A DNA stretch of 64,000 nucleotides. Origin: Rotaria sp. Silwood1. Taxonomy: Eukaryota; Rotifera; Eurotatoria; Philodinida; Philodinidae. Under the pieces are notes generated by a model, which saw nothing but the letters and a program-made list of their open reading frames with translations, was not told the origin of the DNA and made no database searches. The stretch spans positions 1,673,098 through 1,737,097 of the forward strand of contig CAJNOP010000026.1 in NCBI GenBank assembly GCA_905250075.1, read 5' to 3'. This document shows, one piece after another, positions 45,244 to 57,455 of the stretch (positions are counted from its first letter, which is position 1; every line of letters begins with the position of its first letter). A program made the translations under genes and the position numbers.

Positions 45244-48224
45244 ATGTTTCCAACAAGTGCATATAATCCAGCTTCGATCGGTTTTCCATTTCCTGGTCAA
45301 CAACTAGCGACGTCACTTTATCAATCTCAATTTGGTGGTCTGGCTGGATTTAATCCTCAAGTTGCAACACATTTTCAACAAGCTCCACCACCACGTGGTC
45401 AATCTTTACCAGCATCAGGTCGACAATATCCACCACCAACTGGTACTTATGTGCCACCTCCACCATCATCATCGTCTCGACGTCAAAAACATAGCCAGTT
45501 TCCACCACCAGCTCCATCTCAATATTACGAACGACGTAGCAGACATGGATCAAAAAGTACGTGTTTGTTTACTTGTATCAAAAACTTGTTTTATTGAATA
45601 AATTAGGTAAAAAACATCATAAACGACAAAGTCTTTCACCCAGTGCTGTTGGTGAGCAAGGTTTATACTCTGATCATGAACAACAACGTCATGAACAATC
45701 ACAAGAACAACAAGTACATAGTCGAAGTCAATCACCTGCATTGGCTACTCATTCGAAACAACAAGGAACTAGTGTTAGTGAGCAACAACAACAATCTGAA
45801 CTTGTTGAAGGTATCCATGGTGGTGCAACACAAGGAGGAGTAGCTAGATCCGAAGAAGCACAAGCTGATATAGAAAGTGACAAACGAAAATCAAGTTCAA
45901 AGAAAAAAAGACATCATCGTCGAGATCATCATGGTAATTATAATATTCCACCACCTCAAGGTGTGCCACTTGATACTAATCTTTATCAACAACCATATCA
46001 ACCACAACACTATACTCAACACCAACCTTACGTTGGAGAATATCACAGTGAATTACCTCCACAATTAAAGGTAAATCATTTTCTTATAACACATAATAAT
46101 TCACGAAGAAAAAAATCATTTCAATTGATAGGTTCATCGTCAACCACTTTACACTGGTTATAATCAAGCTTATGAAGAATCTATTCGACGTGGTGATGTT
46201 TCTCGTAAATATGCAAAACGTTCAACACGTTTACCACCTGAAGTTAAACAACAATTATTTCCTCATGAAGATGATCAATCAAATCAACCTCCACCAGCGC
46301 AAAAACAACAACAACAACAACAACAACCATATCCATTTGGTCCTACTAATTCCGGATATCCTCAACAACCATTCGGTAGTATTCGCCCACCATTTAATCC
46401 ATACCAACCCTATGGTGCTTCACAAGTTCAACCAAGTTATTATGGTTCCACACCTGGTTCTGCACCTTTCAATGCTTTGCAACCATGGTCAAATATAGGT
46501 GCTATTCATGGTTCAAGTGAACAAGAAGTTCAACATTTACGTCAACGTATTCGTACATTAGAAGGTGAAATATATAAATTACAACGAAAACTTAATAAGA
46601 CAACATTAAATAAAACTGAAGCAACACGAGAGCAAGATAATCATTATCAAGATGAAACAATTCGTTCTCATCGTCGATCAAAACATCATAGTAGTGGATC
46701 ACCAAGACAAACACCAGTTATTGTTGAATTAAATCATGCTACAGGTGAAGCTATTCATGATTCTTCATCAAAAAAGCATCGACATCGTACATCTAGTACT
46801 ATGAGTTCACAACATGAACACCAACATTTTCAACAAGATTCAGCAACTGGTATAACATCTAATCAAAATCAAAATCAACCAATATCAGACGCACATCAGC
46901 TGTAAGAATTTTAGTATAAAAAAATAATTTATTTTTTTTGTTTGTTTAAGTTCACAAATCGATGGTCGTCAAACGTTTGAAGTAGAACATAGATCTTCAA
47001 CATCAACAGATATACGTGAAGAAACACCTGCACAATTAGTACATGAAGCTGCAGCTCATGTTAGTAATCGTCAAGGATTTGTTGGTGTTCCACTTCAACA
47101 ACAAGCGCCTGCAACTGTACCAGCACCAACACAAGCTTCAGTACCAGCTCCAGCTCCAGTACCAGTACCTATACCAGCACCACCTCCGCCTGTTTCACAA
47201 GTAGGACGAACACAATTATCCAGTCAACAACAACAACAACAACAATTTTTATATCAACAAGGTGTCTTACCACCTCAAGGACAACAAATTCGTGGTCCAC
47301 CACCACGTTTCCCAGCTGCTGGTAATGTTGTTTATCCAAGCGATCCATATCAACAACAACAATTCGTTAATCCTCATCAACGTGTCTTACCTAATCAAAA
47401 TTATAATCAATCAAATAATAATGAATTATATGATAATGATGATGACGAAGATAATGAGGAACGTCGTCAACAAGATAAACAAAATCGTTCAGCAGAAAAA
47501 ATTCTTGATGCATTTGAACGTTTTTATATAAATCGTGGTAAACCAACAACAGTTCCAATGAAAGTTAAATATATTCCAGAAGATAACAATAGTAATCGAA
47601 AATATTCCAATCATTATCATCAACGAAATACAAATAATAATAATCGATATCGTTCAACAAGTCGACAAAGTCACATTAGTAGTGCATCATCGGAATCTAT
47701 TTATTCCAATTCACCATCTTTTTCACGTCGTTCATTATATGATAATAATCATCGAAAATCGGTAAATAAAATGTCTTTTTGTTCATATAAGGTTCATTTT
47801 ACACTTACATTAGAACCTATCGTGCTGTTCTTGAATTCGATTGAGTGAAAAAGATGCAGAGTGCGCTAATTATAGAACATAAAAAACTTGAAAAAAAAAT
47901 ATCTCTTATGTTTGGACCAACTATCTAATGCCGAGTAGAATATTTCATTGATAGTATCAACGAATGGTTTGACTCAGTCCGAAAAAGTTTGATCAATTGG
48001 ATCCGAATTGAGTTCAGCTCCTAGAAATATTTAATAAATTCAATCTGAGTCTGTGTCTGAAAATCTTGAACCCAATGGGTTCTAACTTACATAGTTTATA
48101 GTGTAATGGTTATCATATAGGCTTTACATGCGAAAAAGCTGCAGGTTCAATCCCTGCCAGAGTTATTTTAATTTCATTGTTTTTCTTTTTTTATATATTT
48201 TAGACAACCAACTCGTTCATATGA
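45244..48224 (+). CDS. Large Q/P/N-rich, probably disordered protein
   Basis: Exons 45244-45556, 45607-46070, 46132-46901 and 46951-47761 join in phase into 786 codons; a short last exon from 48204 would stop at 48222-48224. The N-terminus (MFPTSAYNPASIGFPFPGQQ) leads into Pro/Gln/Ser-rich sequence. Then come a KSSSKKKRHHRRDHH basic patch, a polyglutamine run, a likely coiled coil (EQEVQHLRQRIRTLEGEIYK and on through LQRKLNKTTLN), a PAPVPVPIPAPPPP proline tract, a second Q-run, an acidic DNDDDEDNEE patch and a Ser/Arg-rich tail. No family is recognised; it could be an RNA-associated or scaffold protein. The 3' end is uncertain: another frame of the last exon reads more like coding sequence (QPTRSYDDYRLYSSFD) and would need a missed small exon in 47762-48203. 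Confidence 0.72.
48093..48166 (+). pseudogene. tRNA-Val(UAC)-like sequence, degenerate
   Basis: The A box TAGTGTAATGGTTA, anticodon loop TTTACAT (anticodon TAC) and a perfect T-arm (GCAGG, TTCAATC, CCTGC) follow each other at tRNA spacing. The anticodon stem pairs at only three of five positions, and the acceptor strands do not pair. It is therefore a decayed tRNA or the head of a tRNA-derived SINE and not a working gene. It lies in the last intron of the Q/P-rich gene. Confidence 0.6.
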
Positions 48225-51200
48225 TGATTACAGATTATATTCATCATTCGATTGATCGTGAGAATGGAAGTCGAGGATACCTTATGTGCTATTGTTTTTT
48301 TCTGTCAATGTAGAGACGAATATAGATTGCTCTCGAATACAAAAAATAAGGCACTCAATTCAGTCTTATTTATTGTTTCAATTTTCTTTTCTTTTTTTCT
48401 TTTTCATTTTACATTTATAATAATTCAACTAATATTTCAGCTATTTCATTGATTAAAAATAAAAATATAAAAATAAAAAGTGTTTCTTTCTCTTTTTATT
48501 GTTGTAAAATTTGATTTTTTTTCTTCTTTTAATTATTTCTCTTACTCTCCTCTCTTAGTTTTTTTGCTCCTTAGAATTAGACGTTTACTCGTCATCTTTT
48601 GATTATTTCCATACAATAATTTTTTTCTGTCTTGTTCTTTATATTTATTTCATTTTTAATACATTTTAATTCATTTTTCTTCTTGCTTCTATCAAGCAAA
48701 TTACTAATTTGTGTGCATCTATCAAATTTGTACTTAATCAAGTATCTTCAAATTTGACAACACACATGTCACTATGTATACACGTTGAATATTTATCATA
48801 AAAATTAATCGATTGAGTTATAAGCATCAAATAAAGAAAAAAAGAAAAACTTTTAATTAAATAAAATCAAATTTGTTCATGAAATGTGTAATTTATTCAA
48901 TAAAAAAAAAGGCGAAGTGTATAATATCTTTTTTTGTCGTTTTACTAAATGATGACGATTGGTTGTTGAAAGAACCTTGACAATAAATATTAAGATTTGT
49001 TTTGAATCTAATTAAAAGATTATATCAACTCGATCAGTTTTCTTTTATCAGCAATATCATGTGCTAAAGAAGTCAAGGTCATGAAAATTAAATACGAGAA
49101 ACGTGCGACAGATATTCTAATTCAATTCATTCCTATAGATTTAATGAAATAAATCAATGAATTTTATTCGAGGCTTTTTCTGGATGCTACAAAAATGAAA
49201 TAAAATAAATTATTTTTACATAAGTATTCGATTCTTTCTAAATACAATATTTTATTATAGAAGATAATAATTAATGATGTGATTTTATGAAAAACTTTCA
49301 TACATTGATAAACAAATGTTTTCAACAACATTATTATATCTCTGCTGAATATCATTTTGACATGAAAAACAAGGAAGAATAATCTTGTGTTTAGACTACC
49401 TAGTAGCATATTCAGTAACTCGATAACTTCTCTATAAACGATACTAGCTGTACCACTACATAGAAGGCTATTTCAGTGCAGGGTTTTCGTGCTCAATGGT
49501 TTGAACTCCTCATACATACGAGCATACTCTCGGATAGCTGATCCGAGACCAACAGTCATCCATGACTTGTTCAAGGTCATTTTATGACTAGTAATGCCAA
49601 GGTTTGTATAGAGTACCTTGTGAATATGTGCCGAACAGCATAGTCGCTCAACCGTGGTGGCCCCTAGAAAAACAAAAATTTCTCTGCAGAATACTTTTAC
49701 CGAAATTGATATGTTGACACTCAAGACAATATTCGTTTTATGTCAATAACATGCAAAGTTCGAAACATGAAATAAGGTATTGATTATATGAGGGTATTGC
49801 ACATCTATTGTACTCTCATCTTTCAACATGTATATTGAAAATAATTGTGGCGTGTGGTTTCATTACATTTATTTCAGTAGTTTGAAGACGTATAAAGCTT
49901 AAAACATATTAACATGATATTCCTTTTAAGCTATCGATCCATTTTTTTTTCGAAAATAAAAGCCCTCTGAAACTTTCAACGATGATTAGTTGTGAAAAGA
50001 ATGATCTAAATTTTGAGAATGTCGAATATATTTTTGCTCAGATTCATGTCTAAACTATAGTTTCACGACATCCTTTTGTTACAGACACAGTCAACAAATC
50101 GTGTCTCTCTATAACTTTCGCCATTTTTTTTCATTTCTAATACAAGATAAAAATCATACTTTTTCATTAAACAATAGAACGCAATCTCAATAACGATTCA
50201 AATGAAAAATTCTAGATGTCAACTGCAATAAATTTTTTTGAACAAAAATAAGTCTTTATTCACACATCTCTGTCTTGCCATTAGAAGAAAACTTTCCATT
50301 AAATATCTAAAAAAAAAACGTTGGTCGCGTGACTTGACAATTATATCTTTTATCCTTTTGAACATCATCTAACTAAGACATATAAAATGGACTCCATTAG
50401 CTCTACTATTCAGGAGAAAATCGTAAAATATATGCTAAATGTCTTGATATATATAAACGTGGGCTAAATGTCGCAGTATACATCACACAGAATATTTTGA
50501 TTTCGCAGGGCTAGAATCATTTGTATAGTGCAACATTTAGTTTCTCGAGATATTAATAATCACTTGAAATGTTGCAAGCTAGATGCTACATACAATTAAA
50601 AAAAAGCGGTTCTCTAGGAAGCTGTTTTAATAGACAGCAGCATTTTCTATATGTTGTTCGAAGACTTTGTCATATATTTCTTAATTAAATGACTCAGTTG
50701 ATGTAATCTTTTCCGGATAAACATGTTTCCTGTTGCTTAACATTTTACCAGTCAGAAATATTGTCTCAGAATCAAAACCAAATGTGGTTAATAAGGTTTC
50801 GGAGACTTTGCAGTTTTTTAAAGGTTTCTTAAACTCATGCTTCATTAGATCTATTAACTGGTATATGACAGCACATATAAGATTTTACTCCGACGTCTAC
50901 ACTAGAGCTTCAATTCTCTTTCAAAATCTTAGTCATTCTCGGATTTTTCACCATCATCTGTATAGAAAAAATTTGTTTGTGTCAAACGATAATACAATAT
51001 ATTAAAATCTTTTACTAGCACTTCATTCATAAGTCGTACTTTCATTACTTTGTTTAATGAAATAATTCAATACACTTATAAATACTTACAAATCTGACCT
51101 AGTTTATCATCCAACACTTTCATTATACATGTCTTCATGGAGTCATCTGTTATTTGATATACAAGGACAAAAAAAAGCAGGCATTTCTCTATTATAAGAT

Positions 51201-51782
51201 TGATAATCAATATATGATCTTGTGTTAAAGAATATTGCTGATACTAATTTTAGATTGAAACGTTCCTTCATTGTCAAAAACAGATTGATTATATCTAGAA
51301 AACTCCAAATAACACCAGGAAATAATTTATTTTTCTTAATTATCTAATACTTGTCAAGAAAAATAAATCGACTATTTCTTATTTCCGACGAACACAATGT
51401 GAATAGGTCAAAAAATTGTGACAAATAAAAAAGAAAACAAATATCATTTTGCAATCTTTTGCATCAATGACTTCAAGTAAACATCAATAGTCTTAAAAAT
51501 ACGTCTCGCAATCAATTCATCAATCAAAATCCTTTCGATGTTTTTCCTCTCTCTAGAAACATGTGTGCCATAGAAGAAAAAATAATAGCACTTAGGGAGG
51601 AAACGTCTATGTTGTCTTTATTTTTCTCATATAGATAGCCTATTTGTCTTTTTTGTGCTATCATGATAAAGGAAAAAATATGCATGAATAATGGGTAACA
51701 AGCAACGATATTTCTTCTCTTTTTTTCTGTTGTAGCATCGATACATATTTCATTATAACAGAAAATTTTTTTATTGAAAAGA
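48225..51782. other. Intergenic, about 3.5 kb, one coding-like island
   Basis: Mostly AT-rich and featureless. The exception is a GC-richer minus-strand island at 49484-49665, described separately. Confidence 0.5.
49484..49665 (-). pseudogene. Isolated exon-like fragment, unknown family
   Basis: On the minus strand a polypyrimidine tract ending in CTAG at about 49663 precedes an open frame of about 60 codons (GATTVERLCCSAHIHKVLY, TNLGITSHKMTLNKSW, MTVGLGSAIREYARMYEEF) that runs to a TGA. Base composition is richer in GC than the flanks and looks coding. I find no second exon on either side and do not recognise the family. It may be a relict last exon or a captured gene fragment. Confidence 0.35.
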
Positions 51783-54210
51783 ATGTGGTTTTCTACCATT
51801 ACTATTTTCTTATTTTTACAAATAAATATTTTTCTTCAATCCGATGATAGTATTTGTCATACACCATCAATGATTGATTTTGTTCGTGATTCATTACCGA
51901 TGATATGTTTCGGTTCTGAGTCAGCTGGTGTTTTAAATTATTCAATGGATAATGTCGAATTTTATAATGCACATTGTCGTGTATATCAAGATATAAAACA
52001 ATGCTTAGAAACAAAATTAAAAAAATGTGACACTATACGACCTGGTTTTAATCGACATATATTAAATTTAATTGAAAGTTATCAATTACCATTAGAATAT
52101 TTTGATTACAATGCAAAAATCTATGACGACAATCATTATTTACAAAATTTAATACCATTTTGTGATGGAAATAAACTTTCAAGTATGATCAAAGGATTTT
52201 TTTCGTTTATTAAAATGAAATATTCTATTTTATTTCAGATCATTTTCTACAACAATTTGATCGTTCGTTATTAAATTGTTTAACAAAAACAGCTTTAACA
52301 AAACATAAAGAATGTTTAACGACATTTAAACAAAACATTCAAATAATATTACAAACAAGAGCATCATTAAATGAAATAACGAAATGGTCAGAAGATTTTC
52401 TTCGATGTATTTATAATGCAATTCCAGCAAGTTGTCCAACAGCAACAAAAGAAGTGTTCGTTTTTAAAGAATTATTAGCTGTACCTGATAAACATGATTT
52501 ATCAACAACAACATCATTAAATATTACAAAAATTGTTAGACAAAAATTACCGAGTCAAAATGTTGAAGGATTTGCACAATCAAAACGTGCTACGTCATCA
52601 ATTCATGGTATAGATATGTATTGAAATACAAAAAAGAATATTTTTTGTTTATCCGTTTCTTGTCTTTCAGACCTTTATTGAAGAAAATTCCCACATTCTT
52701 AGAAGAATTTTTTATTTATTATGAAAGACCTTGAAGATATGAAACGTACGATCGATAATTGTGCGACATTCTCTTTGTGATTTATTAGATGTCAGAAGAA
52801 ACTATAATGTTTTGCATGCTATTAGTCAATGTAAAGAGTTTTAGTTTTACATTTGCATTCATAAATTCATTTCGTATATTGAATTGCATAAGATAAGGAA
52901 CAGTTCATTAATCTCTAATTTTAATAAATGTACTGTTATTTCGATTTAGAATTATTCACATCAGGATTGTTGAGATTTTTTGAGGATGGAAGGAATAGAA
53001 AAAAAAAGGGGGGAAAAGAAAGAACGACACTCATTGTAGCCCACGCTCTCTTACAACAGAGAACAATGGAGAGCCAAATGGTGTTTCTACAAAGTCACCA
53101 GGAAGCTGTAAAAAATTGACAAAAATACAAACATTTTTCGGAAGAGTTTCCCTTATCGAGAACCTTTATTCAAATAGTACAATAATCATTTTTTTCGGAA
53201 GAATCTTTTTTTTGTAGCTTAAAATGACATACACATACACACACTATTAATTTAAGCTTTATCAATCATAAATGCACTAGAAGATTTATTGAATTTAGAT
53301 AATAAACGTAATTTTTGTCTTAGGTGATCCACATATTATTCCACTTCATACAACAAAAGCAATAACATGTAAATTATTAAGCAATCGTACATATATATCT
53401 AATCCTCATTTTAAAATAACTGGTATATCGAAATATGTTGGTGATCCTGAATTAACAGCTACAGCAATCACATCTTTACAAATTGATTTTTTTAATTCAA
53501 ATGGTAGTTTAATTGCATATTATCGAACATTCAATGGAAACCTACCATTAGAATTAATCTCTCTTGATTCATTATCACCATCAATTATAAAAGTTGATCA
53601 TGATGAAAAACATTCAAATCAAGTTCATTTAACATTAACTCATATTCCCACATCAACACAAATAATAGTTAATGTGTGGTCAAAATTTTATTTTTTTCTT
53701 GTTCGTTCATCTGAAATATTGTTAAATAATTCTGATGGATATTTAATAACAGGTTGTCCACAAAATGAAATTATTGATCGACAAGCAATAATTACACGTT
53801 TAAAAGAACGTTTTGCACAAAGTCAACGACAAGTTTCTGTTGTTACAACACGTCAACGTCGTGAAATAATTTTAGATGAATCAAAATTACCACAAGAATG
53901 TGAACATATTTGTTCATTAAATGAAAATGATTTTATTGATGAATGTATATTTGATTGTTTAGCATTAGCATCAAAAAATGTTACACAAGCATTACATGTT
54001 AATCAAATGCATATTACAACCAGTCGAGAACGACGACAACTTATTGAAAATGATGATCGTATTGTTCATGAATTTAAAGAATGTTATAAAAAAGGTGTAG
54101 CATGTAAAAAAATGGAAGATCCTGATCTTATAAAAGATAATGGAACAAAAAGACAAACTTCTCTATTAATAATAATTATTATGTTATGGTTTATTTTAGT
54201 ATTGAAATAA
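51783..54210 (+). CDS. Repulsive guidance molecule (RGM/hemojuvelin family)
   Basis: A GPI-anchored neogenin ligand and BMP co-receptor family. Exons 51783-52182, 52239-52607 and 53324-54210 keep phase and give 551 residues. Residues 1-20 form a signal peptide (MWFSTITIFLFLQINIFLQS). A cysteine-rich N-terminal region follows. Exon 2 ends in SIHG and exon 3 opens DPHIIPLH, together recreating the GDPH site where RGM proteins cut themselves, at the start of the partial von Willebrand type-D domain. Near the C-terminus, SDGYLITGCPQNEIIDRQAI matches the family's CLRGCPLNQQID block, then CIFDCLALAS matches its ACVFDLL stretch. The last 15 residues (SLLIIIIMLWFILVL) are a GPI-attachment signal. The start was chosen at the ATG before the signal peptide. 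The 716-base intron 2 holds nothing I recognise. Confidence 0.87.
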
Positions 54211-54908
54211 TGTTTGACTTGTTTTGGTTTTTTTTTCTTACAGAATTTTTTTTTTCATAATTAATAAAAATTATATTTTAATTTAAAAAAGAGATATTGA
54301 AGATTAGCAGGCAGATAATGGTTCAAACGAAAATAAAGTAACCTACAATTGGGAATTATTATTCACATCAATAAACTATTAAAAGAATTTTTTTCATCTT
54401 ACATTAATCAAATGCCTATAGTGATATTCATGGAATCGATGTTTTATTTAAATTTTTTGTTCCAGAATGGTAATCTAAAACGTCTAGAGGACAAAACCTG
54501 TTTTTCACACCAGAAACACATAGTATGTCATACAATAACGATAAACTCTAAAAAGGTCACTGCCTTCTTACGTTAGCCTTCACATTGAATAAAATTCTAC
54601 ATAAAATATATCCTATTTCATCATTGTGTGTTATTCTTTTTTTCATAACTTAGTTTTTTCGTATGAGCATCCCATTCGTCAATGCTTTTCTCCTCTGAAA
54701 TAAATGTCTAAATAAAACTTATTACTCATCACCTTATATATCCAACTTTAACATAACGAGTAAAATGCTGATACTACTATTTTTATCAGACACCTATGAG
54801 AAAAAAATCTTTTTATTTCTCTCTGTATACTATTGATGATTCTTATCTAATATATTGTGTAACTATCATCTTTTCTTTCTTTTTTTTCGTATAGTTTAAT
54901 AATAGATA

Positions 54909-55382
54909 TCATTTTTTAGCAATGCTAATCAATGTCGGATGACTGATATCTTTTACTTTTTTAGCAACTAAAGTACCTGCTTTTAATGTTGCTTTATGTA
55001 TGTACATTCGTTCTTTTAAATATTTCATATCATCAACTAAGCAAGCATTATAGATTTGTTGAATAGATATTGAAAGTCGATTCCATGGTAGAACATCAAA
55101 TGTTAATTGATTATTACGTATAGCTTTTAATGCATGATGTGTTTGTTTTAATAACCAATAATTATTATTTAATAGAATACTATGACCACATTTTTCTTTT
55201 AATTGACTTGACGCAGATCGTGTAAATATATTTAAAAAACACACAATATTATGTATAAATAAAACAAAAACTATAAACAAATAATATAAAGATAACATGT
55301 ATAATTGTACGCATGCGCGCTTAATCTTCTTTTTTTTTTTTAGTTTCTTTTTAATATGACTAATGAAGCAGAAAACGAACAT
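54909..55382 (-). CDS. Hypothetical 157-aa protein
   Basis: An intronless open frame. Residues 1-50 are basic then hydrophobic (LYYLFIVFVLFIHNIVCFL, a possible membrane segment) in low-complexity sequence. Residues 60-157 (HSILLNNNYWLLKQTHHALK, FDVLPWNRLSISIQQIYNAC, YIHKATLKAGTLVAKKVKD) look like genuine coding sequence. The real start may be internal or spliced, since the first third is AT-driven. No family is recognised. It ends tail-to-tail with the RGM gene and lies head-to-head with the decarboxylase. Confidence 0.5.
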   Translation of the reverse strand: MFVFCFISHIKKKLKKKKKIKRACVQLYMLSLYYLFIVFVLFIHNIVCFLNIFTRSASSQLKEKCGHSILLNNNYWLLKQTHHALKAIRNNQLTFDVLPWNRLSISIQQIYNACLVDDMKYLKERMYIHKATLKAGTLVAKKVKDISHPTLISIAKK

Positions 55383-55835
55383 TAAATAAGAAAGAAACCT
55401 ATGAGCATATTCATTATAATTATTAAGAAAATAAAGAGATGAATGACTATATGATAAACATTCTCAACATTGAGTAATCATAATGCACGATCTATTAGAC
55501 TTTTAAATGAGATGTCCGCGATTTGACGTCTCATGATTATAAATGAACGTTATTTGAGAATAACGTTCAATAGAAAAAAAAACATAAAGAAAAATGACTA
55601 AAGTTCTGTTATTCATCAATCACTATATAAAGGCGACAATAGTAGGAGTCGTTTCCTTCCTAGTTTTCTTTTTTTACTTCTATAAATTAATCATTTTCCT
55701 GTATTGGATCAAAGAATATTCTTCATATGTGAGCATAACAAATAGGTTTTCTGCATTTAACAGAAAAAAATCTCTAAACTCTTTTTTTTTGTTCACTATA
55801 TTTTTATTTTATTGTAGACAGAAAAAAGGAAAAAG

Positions 55836-57455
55836 ATGGATTCTGATGCACTTATATCGTGTGGAGCAATGATGCTTCAATTTATTGCTGAATATTGGCG
55901 TTCAATTGAAAAACGTCCTGTTGTTGCAAATGTAGAACCAGGTTATTTACGTCAACTATTACCTGCTCAAGCACCTGAACAAGCTGAATCATTTTCATCA
56001 ATAATAAATGATCTTGAATCAACAATTATGCGTGGTGTTACACATTGGCATAGTCCAAATTTTTATGCTTATTTTCCAACAGCTGTATCTTATCCAGCTA
56101 TTTGTGCCGATATATTATCTGGTGGTATTGCTTGTATTGGTTTTTCATGGATAGCATCACCAGCATGTACAGAACTTGAAGCAATTGTTATGGATTGGTT
56201 AGCAAAAGCTTTGGGTTTACCGGAGTTTTTTCTTTCATCTGGCAATGGTGGTGGAATAATTCAAGGTAAATTTTTCTTCTATTCAGAAAGAAATACAGAT
56301 GAATAAAAAACAAGCATTTAATATTTGAATGAACTAGGCACAGCTAGTGAAGCTACACTTGTAGCTTTACTTGCAGCTAGATCCAGAATTTTTAAAGAAA
56401 AAAAAACTGAAGATCCAACATTAACTCTTGGTCGTTTACTTGATCAATTAATTGTCTATTGTTCTGACCAAGCTCATTCATCAGTTGATAAAGCTGCACT
56501 AATCCTTGGATGTCGATTACGTAAAATTGCTTCGGATTCAGATTGTGTTATGCGTGGAGAACAAGTTGAAATAGCTATTGCTGAAGATCGTGCACAAGGT
56601 TTAATACCATTCTTTATAGTTGCTACACTTGGTACAACTCCAACTGTAAATACATATTAATAAAAATTAAAAAATAGTTCTATTGTTTTTGTTTATGATG
56701 ATTCTAGTGTGCTTTTGATGATTTGGTTAGTGTTGGACGTGTATGTGAAAAAGAAAATTTATGGATGCATATTGATGCGGCTTATGCTGGAAGTGCTTTT
56801 ATTTGTCCTGAATATCAACATTTATTAAATGGTATTGAATATGCTGAATCATTTAATTTTAATCCACACAAATGGATGTTAGTTAATTTTGATTGTTCAG
56901 CAATGTATCTTAAACATCGAACACATTTCGTTGATGCTTTTGATGTTGATCCACTCTATTTAAAACATGCATTTCAATCATCAGCACCTGATTATCGACA
57001 TTGGCAAATTCCATTAGGACGACGATTTCGATCACTTAAACTTTGGTATGTTAGTCACAAAAAAAGAAAATTCTTTTCTCTAAATCATATTTATTTTAAG
57101 GTTTGTTTTTCGTACATTTGGTTTAGATGGATTACGAGCTTATATTCGTAAACATATTCAATTAGCTGATTATTTTATTGGTTTAATTAGTAAAGATGAT
57201 CGTTTTGAAATTGTCTTTCCAGCTGCTGCACAACTTGGCCTTGTATGTTTTCGATTAAAAAATAGTTCAAATGAATTGAATGAACGTTTGTTAAAAGCAT
57301 TACATGATGATAAACGTATTTATCTTGTACCATCAATGGTTAAACAAAAATATATTTTACGTTTAGCTATATGTTCATGGTTAGCAGAAGAAAAACATGT
57401 TAAATATGCTTGGGATGTTATTGAACAAGTTACAAATAAACTTCTTCTTTCATAA
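55836..57455 (+). CDS. DDC: Aromatic-L-amino-acid decarboxylase (PLP, group II)
   Basis: Makes monoamine transmitters from aromatic amino acids such as L-DOPA, 5-HTP or tyrosine. Four exons (55836-56265, 56338-56645, 56708-57045, 57101-57455) keep phase and give 476 residues; human DDC has 480, and similarity runs end to end. Landmarks are [52 protein letters not shown] (His190 stacks on PLP), [11 protein letters not shown] (Asp269 holds the pyridine nitrogen), NFNPHKW (Lys301 binds PLP) and [17 protein letters not shown]. Tyr330 in DPLYLKH sits where true decarboxylases have Tyr and the insect aldehyde synthases do not, so decarboxylation is expected. DDC, tyrosine and histidine decarboxylases are close; DDC fits best by eye. 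Confidence 0.94.

Noticed and set aside
45332-46498. Overlapping His/Asn/Val-rich ORFs on both strands
   Set aside because: They are out-of-frame readings of the CAA/CCA-rich exons of the disordered protein gene.
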